Part shown: piece after piece, positions 52,727 to 63,618 of the stretch | Numbering within the stretch: position 1 is the first letter of the stretch | Layout: the number at the start of each line of letters is the position of its first letter | Origin: Taxillus chinensis | Taxonomy: Eukaryota > Streptophyta > Magnoliopsida > Santalales > Loranthaceae | Direction: 5' to 3' | NCBI GenBank assembly: GCA_023512835.1 | Contig: CM042088.1 | Coordinates: 33,869,664-33,933,663 of the forward strand | Length of the DNA stretch: 64,000 nucleotides | Notes under the pieces: generated by a model | The model's input: the letters and a program-made list of their open reading frames with translations, nothing else | The model's database searches: none | What the model was told of the DNA's origin: nothing | Made by a program: the position numbers and the translations under genes

Positions 52727-55461
52727 TGTTGGACCCCATTTTGTCCGGGTTGGACATATTAACCCCGTTTGATATACCTTTCTGCCTAGGTCATATACCT
52801 TGTTGAACAGGTCCACAATGATCCCATACTTCCAAGGAATGGTCTACCCCAATCTGCATGAGATGGACACAATTGACACAGATGTGGGAGTCTAAAATTA
52901 ATGACTTCTGCTACAAGTCCTTGAAGCACCCCAAGACCAACACCAGGTGATGGAGGATGAAAATTGGAGACCAATGCACTTGACCGAGCTCAAATCGGAC
53001 TTAAAATGAAGAAGTTATGGTCAAAACAATTTTCGTCAGAAAAAGTAAAACTTACAAAAAGACGGTCAATGCCCCTGGTCAAAGGGCCCAAAAATGAGAC
53101 CATGCGAGATTCTCAAAAATGACTATTCAGGCGAAGACGGAGCTTCCCAAACAATCTTCCAAAGTTCGTCCGTTTTAGCATTTTTTGGTGGGGGTAAAAA
53201 GGTAATTAAAAGTTAAAAAAAAAAAAGAAAAAAGAAGAAGAAGAATATCATCAAAGTCAAATCCAGATCATCGTGGTCAAATCCGGAACATCAAAGTCAA
53301 AGGTCAAATCCGAGCCAACACTAATCCGGACTAAGAGCTCCCACTGATGCGGAATAAGGATCCAAGCCAACACTGATCCGGACTAAGAGCTCCCACTGAT
53401 GCGGAATAAGGATCCGAGCCAACACTGATCCGGACTAAGAGCTCCCACTGATGCGGAGTAAGGATCCGAGCCAACTTTGATTCGGACTAAGAGCTCCCAC
53501 TGATGCGGAATAAGGATCCGAGCCAACACTGATCCGGACTAAGAGCTCCCACGGATGCGGAGTAAGGATCCGAGCCAACACTGATCCGGACTAAGAGCTC
53601 CCACTGATGCGGAGTAAGGATTCGAGCCAACTTTGATTCGGACTAAGAGCTCCCACTGATGCGGAATAAGGATCCGAGCCTTCAATGATCTGGATTAATG
53701 CCTCCACTGATACGGAGTAAGCTCCAATCATCTGGAATTGCCTTCCTTTGATCCGGATCCGAGCCTTTGACCCTACCAATAATTTATTTTCACTGATTAG
53801 CTTGTTCACGGGCATGCTCACTGTAGCTTCACGGGATTAGCTGGGCAGATACTCGTCAACGGCTGTCTGTCACATGCGCGCATTTAATGGCAAAAGGACA
53901 AGCAAGGTTGACGGTCCACCCAACATAAATAGCATCTAGTTAATAAGAAGTGGGCTAGCATCCGTAAATGCTGCAATCATGTAGCAGTTCCAAAGGTATT
54001 AAAAGAGGTCCTGACACCAAAGAACAGACGCGCCTAGAGTCTGGATATCCGGATTACGCCCAAGTTCTTTCCTTTCCCAGCCCCTTTGCTTCGCCCAGCT
54101 CTTTCCTTTCCATATTCTCTCTCTTTCCGTGCGAGTTCCTTTTCCAAAAAACAAAAAAAATACAGTCCCCTCTTATACGGGTCTCTCACCCAAAATAAAA
54201 TTTCTCTCACAGTTCATCCCCCTTCTCTCTATCACGATTTAAATCCTTTTCCATCAATTTCCCTCAACTCCAACGTATTATTGCAGTCTCCAAGATGAAT
54301 CACAACTGATCTTCATAATTGACGCTGCTGGAATTTTGCAATTTGGTGATTTGGTGTTCCTATAGGGGGTTTTCAGCACAGGCAGAATATTTTAAATGTA
54401 AGTTCAGGGAGTCCCGAGTTGAAACGCATTCAAGCCAAAGTCAGTGTAATTTACATTTGCTGCTGTATTTTTAGCTTATTTATATTTATATTTGATGTAA
54501 TTTTAGTGTTTTAATTTCTTTAGGTTCTCTATATTTGATGTAATTCTTAGTATGTTTCGTTGCATTTTTCTTGTATTCTTCTATTGTACATTGTAATATG
54601 TAAAGTATAGTGAAAAAAAAAAAGAAAAAGAAAAAGAAAAAGAAAACGAAAAAGAGAGCAAAAAAAAGAGATGAAAAGAAAAAGAAAAAAAAGAGAGGGG
54701 GTGGTTTTGTTTTTTTTGATATTTTTGTATGTCACAATCACACAACTCACATTTTATTTTGATATGCATGTATTTTGATATGGTCAATCCTTAAGAGGAA
54801 CAAACAAAAAAAAACACAAAACTTTTTCCACAAAAATGTTTTCCAAAACGTTTTCAATAAATAATTTTCAAAATGTTTTCAAAAATGTCTCCTAAAAAAA
54901 CAAACAAACAAACAAACAAACAAACAAACAAACAAAAAAACCAACAAAAAAACGTTTTGCAATAAAATGTTTCCAAAATCTCTTCAATAACATGTTTTGA
55001 AAATGTTTTAATAAAATGTTTTCCAAAATGTCTTCCAAAAAAAAAAAAACAAAAAAAAAACTTAGCATAGACTTAAACAAAAAAAAACAAAAACAAGATT
55101 TTTAGGATCCCCTTTAGAGATTTAAAGTAAACCAATTTTAACCATAACTTTGACAAATAACTTAGCATAGACTTTATAGGAAAACAATAATGCCCCAACC
55201 GAATCACGACAATACAAATAAATAGAAAACCTCCTCCTCCTAAATTAGATACCGAGAGGGCGCTGTAGGGGTGCTAATCCTTCCCTACACGTAACCAACT
55301 CCCGAACCCTCCTCTAATAACGCAGACCACACATTTAAACTATTCAAAGTAGAGGGTATCCAACTGTACCCCAAAAACAGTTGGTGGCGACTCTAAATTT
55401 CTCACCATTGGTTTAGTTTGAGCTCACCCCAAAAGGGCCCGGACGAAAACCAATGATGACA
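52727..55461 (+). mobile_element. LTR-type insertion (family A), copy 2, TSD GTTGG
   Basis: It starts TGTTGGACCCCATTTTGTCC and ends AAAACCAATGATGACA, flanked by perfect duplications GTTGG (52722-52726 and 55462-55466). It is the second member of the family at 26587-29564; the first 35 and last 250 bases agree closely. It contains no gag or pol and appears to be a solo LTR. Its U3 holds a 52-bp tandem array. The A-rich tracts around 54800-55090 (CAAA runs) give chance ORFs only. Confidence 0.85.
53303..53720 (+). repeat. 52-bp tandem array (ATGCGGAGTAAGGATCCGAG) in the U3
   Basis: Units begin CTGATCCGGACTAAGAGCTC at 53373, 53425, 53477, 53529, 53581 and 53633, exactly 52 bp apart, with diverged units at both ends; about seven copies in all. 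Each unit carries GATGCGGARTAAGGATCCGA. The same core is arrayed in the copia LTRs at 4500-4720 and 16160-16400. Confidence 0.85.
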
Positions 55462-55466
55462 GTTGG

Positions 55467-56076
55467 TATGCAAAGAAGACATGCTCTTTATCTATTTTAA
55501 TATCTGAGATGTCTCTAATGACCTTATAGTTTATAAGCCTTCTCATATTCTTCTGATTGAGATGTCCTAGTCTTCTATGCCAGAGTTCATTTTCTTCAAT
55601 CTTTGTTATATGATAGATTTGGGTCTCGCTTTCATCTATTATATACAAGTCCTCATCTGTCCTTTTTCCAACTACTACTATGTTGTCATTTTCTCTTTTC
55701 ACTTGGCACACAGCTGATTAACAGATGCTAGATTATATTTCAGTCGTTCAACATGCAAGACATCCTTTAGTTTATTCTTTCCCCATTTGGCAAATCCTAG
55801 CCCCTTGATTTTCAGTGAGCTATCATTGCCAAATCTTACTTTGCTAGATTTGTCTTTGTTCACATCTGACAACTTATTTAGGTTACCAGTCATGTGGCCC
55901 GAATAACCACTATCAATGATCCACTGCCTATCCTTGATATCGGCTTTCAAAGCAATCTCAGCAATATGAGCTACTTCTTTGTCTTTAACAATGTAGATTT
56001 GTTTTACTTTAGACTTGAAGTGCTCTTCTTGTTTCACTTTAGACTTAAAATACTTCCCCTGAGGCTTAGGCTTCAC
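55467..56076 (-). pseudogene. Copia protease and GAG-pre-integrase
   Basis: The minus strand reads DRQWIIDSGYSGHMTG (catalytic DSG; the usual Cys after it is Tyr), then KVRFGNDSSLKIKGLGF and LHVERLKYNLASVNQLC. After a frame change comes ENELWHRRLGHLNQKNMRRL, the pre-integrase zinc-binding His pair. It ends at the family-A LTR insertion site. Confidence 0.85.
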
Positions 56077-56339
56077 AGTCTTTTGAGATACTAATTCTTT
56101 CTTTCTTTCTTGAACCTTTATAATGCTCTTCTTCTTATTCTATTAAGGAGTAAGTACACTTTTTGTCCTGTGACGTTCACTGCCACACTTATCACAAACT
56201 TCCAAATCTGCAAGAATAGCAAATTTATTGTTCGTGGAAATGGTTTTTGATTTCCACTAGCATGATTTCTCATCATGTCCCTAGTTCTAATAGTAGTTGC
56301 AGAAACTTATAGCTAGTTTTCTCTTTTTAATCATGTACA

Positions 56340-57480
56340 AGTTCTATCTAGATGTATTCAATTTTGTTTTAAAAGCTTGTACCGGATACCTCCACCAACA
56401 GAATCTGGCCACATGATCCCATATCACACAGTAGTAGCAATGACCTTGAAACCTGATTCTACTGAACTTTTGAACATATGGAGTCTTTTTCATCATAGCC
56501 TTGGCCTTGATGCTTGGTTTCATAGGTTTACTTCTTTCTTTACTAAGAGGCACCTACACACTTGTGAAAATGACATTTGCATTAGATTTCTTCACATTCT
56601 TGGAATGCTTAGATTTCTCAACACATTTGTCCACTCCACTGGTCTTGTACTAGTTATGAGGATGTCTCTTTATCTTATCATCATTGACACCATCCATGGT
56701 GATACTCTTAACTTTCCGGTGGCTCTGGGTCACGACAATGGCATTCTAGTGCTTAACATGTTCACCATCTGGAATCTCCTTCCTAGCCGCTTGTAGTGTT
56801 GCTTTTTCCTCCTAAATCGCCTGTGGTGTTATGAGAGATGTGATCTAGGAGCTTTTAAAGGTTGAGGCTTGAGTGGCCCCATCTTTTGTTATCTTCTATT
56901 GAAGACACACTAGTTGTTCCTCAAGCCCTTGGATTGCAATGTCTTTGGTGGTGAGTTTTATGGTAATGTCATAACATATCTTAATTTGCTCCTCTAGCTT
57001 GAGCTTTAGGCTAATAATTTCCTCACAGAACTTATTTAATTCCTCCAGGACTTTATCCTTCTCTTCTTTGACATCCTCTATCTCTCCTTTGAGTTGCTTG
57101 ATCATGCTTCCTCTTCTGTGGATCTCCTCTGTTACAAGCTCTAGCTCTTCTTCTAGATCCACTTTTCTCTTTTTCTGCCTCTTCATTTTCTAAAGCAGTG
57201 TTGTCATTGTCTACCTTAGTTTTGGCAACAAAGGTATAATCTAATGAGCATTCACCCTTATCATCAGATTCAGTAATTTGGTTCATGTAATTCTTATATG
57301 AACCATTTTTCTTCTGTGGAGCTGCTGGTCTCCTTGTGGAAGTGCTTCTTTCGAATGATGTCTCCTTCTATTTAGTGTCATCTATAGTTGAGGCATCATT
57401 ATCCGAGTCATCAGCCTTTACCTTGCATTGAGATTCAAAGGGCCCCTGCTTTCTACACTTGAAACATCTAAAGGAAAGTC
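56340..57480 (-). pseudogene. Copia gag C-terminal region: two zinc knuckles and coiled coil
   Basis: Near 57470-57420 the knuckle reads CFKCRKQGPFESQC, with Pro in place of the zinc-binding His. 57186-56896 is an open coiled coil (VDLEEELELVTEEIHRRGSM, then KEEKDKVLEELNKFCEEI). Near 56450 a second knuckle CYYCVIWDHVARFC fits CX2CX4HX4C. The layout parallels gag of the copia element at 4072-17030. Confidence 0.7.
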
Positions 57481-57753
57481 TTTCTTTCCCTTTTCCTCCA
57501 GCTTACTTTCCTGCACCACTTCTTCTAAATTTGGTGGAGTAGGTTACCACCTTATCTTCACTATCTTCATTGTCACTGTCCACTTGATCTTCTGATGATT
57601 CAGCTTTCTTCTTTATTTTAAATTTTTTCATAGCCTTGAAGGCTACTTCTTTTGTCTCCTTTACCATAAGTACAGATATTGATGTTGATAGCTCTTCATA
57701 GGAGTGTAGCTTTATTTCAAATGTAGTTAAACTGTACTGCAGCTCCTACAATG

Positions 57754-58308
57754 TCATGGTTCCAGGACTTTTACCCTTGTAATGAATCTTTTGGATAGGA
57801 CCCTCAACACTTTCTTCACAATTGCGAAGTTCTTCTTATTCTTGCCATGACTCCTCATATCATTGACAATTTTAGTTAGTCTCACAAAGAACTCTTGTAT
57901 ACTCTCATGCTCCTCCATTTTAAGAACTTCATATTTCTGAGTATACAATTGCAGCTTGGTTTCTTTTAATCTGCCATCACCCTGATAGATGCTTTTAAAT
58001 TTATCGCATAGATCCTTTGCCACTCTACAATCCATAACCTTTGCATATTCAGAGTCTGTGAGTGTTGATTTGATAGCACTCAAGGCTCTTCCATTTAGCA
58101 CGTAGGTTCTTCTCTCAGCTTCTGTGGGCTCTCTATCATTGTCGGATTCTATGTATCCGTCTCTTATCACCTTCTTAACATCCATACTCATGGACATAAA
58201 CACAGTCTCCATCCTAGCTCTCCACAACTTATAATTTGTGCCATCAAATATAGACACTCTCTTTGCATAGTTGGAGTTTTTGCTTGGTCCGCTAATAGGA
58301 ATCTCCAT
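57754..58308 (-). pseudogene. Copia gag capsid region
   Basis: An open frame of 184 codons: MEIPISGPSKNSNYAKRVSI, then FDGTNYKLWRARMETVFMSM, KDLCDKFKSIYQGDGRLKET, KLQLYTQKYEVLKMEEHESI and EFFVRLTKIVNDMRS. This is the UBN2/copia gag pattern. ATG at 58308 is the likely true start, since the family usually begins a few residues before FDGxNYxxW. The frame is lost at the C-terminus near 57754. Confidence 0.85.
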
Positions 58309-58439
58309 TTGAATATACCATTGAACTCTTGCTTGGCCACTAAGCTGTTAAGCCACAGATCTCAACAACACAAAGTATTAGTCTATAAGATCACTTCTTA
58401 CAAGAGTAAAAGAAGGGCTATGGGAACAATATTTATACC

Positions 58440-58589
58440 ACTATTGTGTGACTATACTAGGTGATTCGAGATGGTACCCACTTCGTAGTCTCTATTAGGT
58501 GTTAGTCACTAACCCCTTAACCCTTCGAGTGCAGGTATGAGGTAGTCACATGCCTAGATTCTAGTCACTGAATTTAGGGACCTAGTACC
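58440..58589. repeat. Tail of a gypsy-type LTR
   Basis: AACCCTTCGAGTGCAGGTATGAGGTAGTCACAT resembles 3765-3800, where the same TTTCGAGTGCAGGCAAGTGG phrase precedes an LTR end. Only this tail is recognisable. Confidence 0.4.
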
Positions 58590-58951
58590 ACTTTCCATTC
58601 TCCTATCCCTACTCTGGATAGGAAACCTCCCCTCCAAGGCTAGGGCTTTCAATCTCCATGACATCTTTGTCAAGGTCCAATTTTATGGGATCAAGATCCC
58701 CCTCGTTGATTCCCAATCCGACCCATCTGGATTCGACGCCTTCGACCTCGAAACATCGTTGGTCTTGCCTCTGAACAACCGTGACATGCCCTTAGCCCTG
58801 TTGGTGATGACATTTTGGTTTCATCCATATCATGTACGATAGTAGGATTGGATCCTTTGATTGGTCATTATAGAGGAAGACCACGTTCCTTACCTAGTTT
58901 GTCGTCATGGACTCGCTTTTCGAGTTACCACCATCGAAGGGGTGATGGTAG
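58590..58951 (+). pseudogene. BTB/POZ domain gene fragment, copy 2
   Basis: It aligns with 43320-43690 over about 350 bp (shared GGAAACCTCCCCTCCAAGGC, ATCTCCATGACATC and TTTTATGGGATCAAGA). The frame reads FSILLSLLWIGNLPSKARAF, FDAFDLETSLVLPLN and then breaks at about 58810. It lacks the stop seen after the BTB part in copy 1, so the two copies decayed separately. The right end is cut by the LTR starting at 58952. Confidence 0.65.
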
Positions 58952-60120
58952 TGTAATGACCCGTGTTTAGGGTTATGAAAGTTAACCATGTGATGGAGTG
59001 CACATCGAGGGATGTGAATATTAATACGATGAGGTATGCGTCGAATAGAGAGTTTTGACTGTGAATGGGCCTGATTTGGAGTCGGAGCCCCGAAAGGGTA
59101 ATTTTGGAATTCTTGTGGTGTGCTCGGGTGACTTTGTATTTGTGGTCTTATTTGGAAAAACAAATCACAGTACAGTGATGTACTCGTAAAATGAAGCATT
59201 TTGACAATAATTGGGCTTGATTTGGAGTCGGGACCCTGTGAGGGTAATTTTGATATTTTAATGAATTAAATGTGGGAGAGTATAAAAAGGGCAGTGAAAA
59301 CTCAAATCCCTAAGTGTCATACGTGCTTGCCTTTCTAGAGAGAGAAAGAGGAGAGGAGAGGGAAAGAGAAGGGAGAAAGTGAATTGATGATCCAAAGCTC
59401 AAATCGACCAAAGTCGAGGTAGGGATTCGTTCTTCTCACTCCTATGTCGTTGATTATGCTTGCTAGAGTAGCTAAAACATGTGGATTAACTCTCAATTCG
59501 TGGAATTAGAAGTATGAACCCTAGAGTTTGAGAAACTCGAGTTATGTTGTTTTGGTATGAATTGATGTTGTTTTGGTAGCCTAAGATTGCTAGGATGAGT
59601 TAGAAAGACATTTATGGGATGAATTAGTGCTTAAAATGGAGATTTAATAGGTATAATTGGGTTTCGGGATGAAATCGGGAAGAATGCAGTCGACAATTCG
59701 TGATTGGGGAACTACTCGAGGCTAGCTTCGAGTAGAGCGTCGAGCAAAGCATCGAGTAGAGAGCTTTGAGTAGGAGTCTCGAGCAGAGTGTAGCGTCGAG
59801 CATAATTTCGAGCAGTCTCGAGCAGGGTGTCTTGAGCAGTTGGGTAATGTAGTTCTGGTGTAGTTCCAATTTCACTAGACTAGACCATTTACATTGTAAC
59901 TATTATGTCTCTTCACATTTAAGTTAAGTTACAATGTAAATAAGGAAATACCTCCTATTTGGATTCAAAGAAAAATACTAGAAAATCAAATTCTCACTCC
60001 TTGAAAATGTGAAAAATGGGATTTAGTGTAAAATCCAGAAATATGCAGTTTTTCGTAGTGGTGACTTTTTGGAAAGTAGGGTTTAACCTCTCAGAAAAAT
60101 CCCCAAAAATCAGATTATCT
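58952..60120 (+). repeat. Gypsy-type LTR, left part, cut by a later element
   Basis: It starts TGTAATGACCCGTGTTTAG. TATAAAAAGGG lies at about 59281, a GA-rich tract at 59335-59380, and a GAGGTAGGG splice-donor-like site near 59417. It ends at 60120 where the minus-strand gypsy LTR begins. The layout matches 44509 onward. Confidence 0.55.
59695..59840. repeat. CTCGAGCAG motif array inside the LTR
   Basis: About a dozen variants of TCGAGCAG/TCGAGTAG occur in 145 bp. The same kind of text is seen at 19605-19870. Confidence 0.6.
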
Positions 60121-61187
60121 GTAACGCCCCCAAATTTGGGAACTCCAAACCGGGGGCGTTAGCGGAAATTAAATATACAAATTTTATATCAATTTCAAAC
60201 TATTACTTATTTCATCAACCAAACCATTAATTATTACAAATTTCAATCCAAGATCTTTAAGGTTTAGGGGTTTAGAGACTAAGTGTCCTTAACCCATTAT
60301 TACATAACAAGCACCCGAGCAATCAAACTTATAAATCTTTAAAATTCCACACAACTTTATTTCCAAGTACTTCTCGACTCCTTATCTTAGTTTCTCCATT
60401 CCTTTAATTACCCGGGGTTGGAAAAGAAATCATAACAAGGGTGAGCTCAAATAGCCCAGTAAGGGTAAACATAAGTGGGCAAGGAAAATCATAAATATAT
60501 CGAACATAAGAAATACCATAAAAGATTTCATAACGTTTGCACATCATACGTGATCAACATTTCACAAGGGAATTATAACATGGAAGATTATGTTTGGACA
60601 TCGTATCATAACATCATGATCCAGGTTAACTACCTAGATACCATACCATAACATAACATATTATCAGCTGGATTGACACTCTCCAGTGATGTTCTTTACC
60701 CAATACATTGGAGGTCTTTCTGGAACCACCCATCATAACTTACTTTGTCCAACATAAGAGGTTGTAACAACTTTAACAAACATGAAACAGATCATGGAAT
60801 TTCAATAAAACATTCAAGGTTAGCAAGGATAACCACGAATATTAAAATGGTTATCTACCCCAATCAATAACATAGATTATCAAGAGAGAGATTTGAAAAC
60901 AACTAATGTTCTCAACAATAAAATAGAATAATAAGAAATATAAAACTCTCATGGTAATAATTTCATAGAAATAAAAGGGAAAAACAAGATAAAGAGAAAG
61001 AGAAAAGTGGAGATGAAGAAAACAAAACCCTTACAATAATAATAAAATATAGACTATAATGAAAAAGAAAAGGGGGATGAGAAAAACCCATACAATCGCT
61101 TGTCGTTCTCCGCGTTCTAAACCTTAAAAATATCAAAACACTAAATTAGCATTAATGCTTGAAAAGTTTAATATCACACATATCTCC

Positions 61188-61196
61188 TAAAAAAAA

Positions 61197-61284
<88 letters not shown>
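61188..61284. repeat. Poly-A plus (TA)n microsatellite
   Basis: A run of A (61189-61213) is followed by about 35 TA units. Length is likely to vary between individuals and in assembly. Confidence 0.9.
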
Positions 61285-61287
<3 letters not shown>

Positions 61288-61338
61288 TAGTTTAACTTAT
61301 ATCTTTTAATAGGCATACCATGCTTGTGGGGTTGAATA

Positions 61339-61653
61339 TTAATTTGGGTTCCCACTTTTATTGCTGTTCCATCTCCTATTTCGATCCCATGCATCATAAG
61401 CCTTAAGTTGTACAATAACTATGTTATATGCCTTGAGAGTTTTTGAATAAGATTTACTTTTTGTATTGGGTGAACGGAAAAGGCGTTCGATAAGCTTATT
61501 TTTCCTACGTGTCTTCCACCTTAACCATGAGGGGATATTAGACATGGGTCTAAAGGGAAGATCTAGAGGCGATAAGGATGGGGATAGCTGTGAGGTTGAA
61601 GCATTAACAATTGGGGTTGCAGAAGAAGAAGGGCGATTGTCGGGGGAATTCAT
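61339..61653 (-). CDS. Hypothetical 104-residue ORF inside the LTR
   Basis: It starts MNSPDNRPSSSATPIVN, is Ser/Pro-rich for 40 residues, then basic (WLRWKTRRKNKLIERLF). No family is recognised. It lies in the LTR downstream of the 84-codon ORF and on the same strand. On the minus strand the text before it (TTTTTAAGGTTCTAGATAAC) resembles text at about 61110-61125, so a local duplication is likely. It may be chance. Confidence 0.25.
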   Translation of the reverse strand: MNSPDNRPSSSATPIVNASTSQLSPSLSPLDLPFRPMSNIPSWLRWKTRRKNKLIERLFRSPNTKSKSYSKTLKAYNIVIVQLKAYDAWDRNRRWNSNKSGNPN

Positions 61654-61798
61654 TTTGGAAGTCGTTCCTTACGATCCTCCGTTATCTAGAACCTTAAAAA
61701 TAAAAATAAAAACATAAGTTAATATTCTCATCTTTTCACTTGAATTATAGAATGACAATGCTATGATAAAATACTATAATTTAAAATAGTTACACAGG

Positions 61799-61932
61799 TA
61801 TGTATATGAGGTGGCAAGGCCAACCATATATGTATATACGAGGTGGTACAACTAATCATATAAATAACATATGTAAGGTGGTAAAACCAACCATGAATAT
61901 AGTATATATGAGGTGGTAAAACCAACCATATA
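61799..61932. repeat. Tandem repeat, about 4 units of 33-40 bp
   Basis: Units read GAGGTGGTAAAACCAACCAT with ATATG-rich spacers, starting near 61808, 61850, 61876 and 61909. Such short arrays are typical for this LTR group. Confidence 0.75.
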
Positions 61933-62708
61933 GATCTACATAATAAATAAGAGTAACTTAAAATTTTCAAAATCTTGAGTATTACCTTTCGTAGAACTTC
62001 GACGCTCGATAAGTTCCAAAAAGAAAAGAGGGTTTGAGTAGAGTATTTGGGGCCAACCTACTAATTCAATTATAACATTTTTAATTTTATAGTTTTTGAC
62101 AAACGGCCAATTGTATTGCATTACTGACTCAAATATATACAAATGGGTATCAATTTTTTAATTTTTACATATGTATAACAAAAGTTATTGAATTTTAAAG
62201 TCATACTAAAATGTTTACCCGTTCATACTGAACCTATGTGTAGTATTTTAACTTCTGAAATTGATTGACTTCATATTAAATTCTGAAATTTCTACACGTT
62301 TTAGCTAAGTCATAAATGAACAAATGGGCTTTGGTTTCATGTCAATTGGATCTGTATAATTCAAGTTATGGATTTTTGAATGGGACCTCCAGAATCTGCC
62401 TCATTCAAATTTTTGGGTCTTACCTATGTTTTATACTTTTGGTAAAGTTGAGGCTTGTAATACTTACTTACCCATAGTAATTTGGTTTAAGAAACTAAAT
62501 GACATAATATATAACATCTAAAATTTTTATGACGTATAAGAAATTATTTTATTTTTATAACGTATTTAATATTTACGCAGATAAAATAATATAATTGCAT
62601 AATCAATAAACAATAAAGTAAGATAACATTATAGCATAAAATATTATAAACCTAAACAAAAACATTAATATCATATTCTATGGCCTTCGTAAAATTTCTT
62701 AAATTATA

Positions 62709-62963
62709 TTAGCGTATGTGCGTAGGACGTGTTGTGCTTGGCGGTAGAGAGCTGCACAACCCTTCGGCTAACATTGTCGTGGTTGTCGCACGAATAACCT
62801 CAAACTTCTCCCTGTGTCTCATCGCAGTATATTGCAGCCATTGGACACAAGCATTTAGCTTATCTACAGCAAAGCATAGCTTTGTAACTTCAAGTCGTAT
62901 TGCTCGCCGATCTTTATCTCGTACACTATTCTCGGATGGCGGTATTTGAGAACTTGATGCCAT
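62709..62963 (-). CDS. Small ORF in the gypsy LTR, paralogue of 63349-63618
   Basis: 84 residues, starting MASSSQIPPSENSVRDKDRR. Residues 15-70 are mostly helical and charged (RLEVTKLCFAVDKLNACVQW). It aligns with the ORF at 63349-63618 over its length (RDKDRRAIRLEVTKL against RDEDRRRVRAEITRL, and VIRATT against LIRAAT). It starts about 40 bases after the LTR TATA, so it would be the first ORF of a transcript from this LTR. The function is unknown; conservation at protein level between the two copies suggests past selection. Confidence 0.5.
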   Translation of the reverse strand: MASSSQIPPSENSVRDKDRRAIRLEVTKLCFAVDKLNACVQWLQYTAMRHREKFEVIRATTTTMLAEGLCSSLPPSTTRPTHIR

Positions 62964-63252
62964 AACTCTTATTATTCTTCTTCTTACTTCTATACTCTCT
63001 TATAAATAAAATCTCATATTCATATCTATTTATGAAAGTCCAAACGGATACTATTCATAACTGCCAGTTACTATTCTAACGTCTACTTATTAGTCACATA
63101 CTATTTGAATGACTATATTGGGTGCTTATTTTTATCGTGATAATATTTAAAATATCCTTTCTAACTATTGTTTACAATGACATTATTATTATTTTATTAT
63201 TATTACTCTTTAAGGAAGAACTTAAATAGCTAAAAATTTTGCGGGTCTTACA

Positions 63253-63290
63253 TCCTACCCTCCTTAAAGAAATTTCGTCCTCGAAATTAT
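63253..63290 (-). promoter_or_regulatory. Gypsy polypurine tract and pol-end motif
   Basis: The minus strand reads TTTCGAGGACGAAATTTCTT, then TAAGGAGGGTAGGA, directly before the LTR start TGTAAGACCC. The TTTCGAGGACGAAATTT phrase is typical of the last bases before the polypurine tract in plant chromoviruses of the Tekay type. Confidence 0.8.
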
Positions 63291-63348
63291 TTTGTACCTT
63301 CGTTATCATAAAAGCTCATGCTCCCAAGGAGAAAATTATAATTACTTT

Positions 63349-63618
63349 CTATGGCCTATTCAATATTTCTCGAATTGTATCTGCATAAACCCTGTGGGTT
63401 AAGCGAGCTTCTGCAGCAGAGCCACATTGTGTGGCTGCACGGATGAGATTAGCCTTTTCCCTCATCCTTGTTTGCTCTAATAGTAGCCAATGATTACGAG
63501 CTGTCAGTTCATCTACGGTAAAGAGTAGTCTTGTAATCTCAGCCCGCACCCTTCGTCGATCTTCATCTCGCGTGGTGCTAGATTCGAGTATATACACATG
63601 AGAGTTGGGTGATGCCAT
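63349..63618 (-). CDS. Small ORF before the gypsy polypurine tract, paralogue of 62709-62963
   Basis: 89 residues, starting MASPNSHVYILESSTTRDED, then a helical charged stretch (RRVRAEITRLLFTVDELTAR) and a basic end (VYADTIREILNRP). About 60 bases upstream is TATATATAAAATATAAAC on the minus strand. Homology to 62709-62963 extends past the stop (both have CTATGGCC 6-60 bases downstream), so a whole segment was duplicated. It is not a recognisable part of pol. No known family. Confidence 0.5.
   Translation of the reverse strand: MASPNSHVYILESSTTRDEDRRRVRAEITRLLFTVDELTARNHWLLLEQTRMREKANLIRAATQCGSAAEARLTHRVYADTIREILNRP

Larger units (their letters stand above)
50481..58320 (-). mobile_element. 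Decayed copia element (minus strand), Sirevirus-like gag
   Basis: From right to left: gag (58308-57754), zinc knuckle (about 57470-57420), coiled coil (57186-56896), second knuckle (about 56450), protease (56076-55699), GAG-pre-integrase, integrase, RT and RNase H. A 2735-bp LTR insertion (52727-55461) splits pre-integrase from integrase. The RT core is deleted near 51410-51440. A gag with a coiled coil and two CCHC knuckles is Sirevirus-like. No convincing LTR pair was found. Confidence 0.8.
60121..63252 (-). repeat. 3' LTR of a minus-strand Ty3/gypsy element, 3.1 kb
   Basis: Ends on the plus strand are TGTAACGCCCCC and GGGTCTTACA, giving TGTAA/TTACA inverted ends. Read on the minus strand it starts TGTAAGACCCGC directly after the polypurine tract, as in Tekay/Del-type chromoviruses. 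A TATA-like TTTATTTATAAG lies at about 63000, and the 84-codon ORF begins 40 bases downstream. It also holds (TA)n at 61213-61284 and a short tandem repeat at 61799-61932. The rest is AT-rich and non-coding. Confidence 0.75.

Noticed and set aside
61189..61415. ORF with Tyr-Ile repeats
   Set aside because: Translation of the (TA)n microsatellite and poly-A run.
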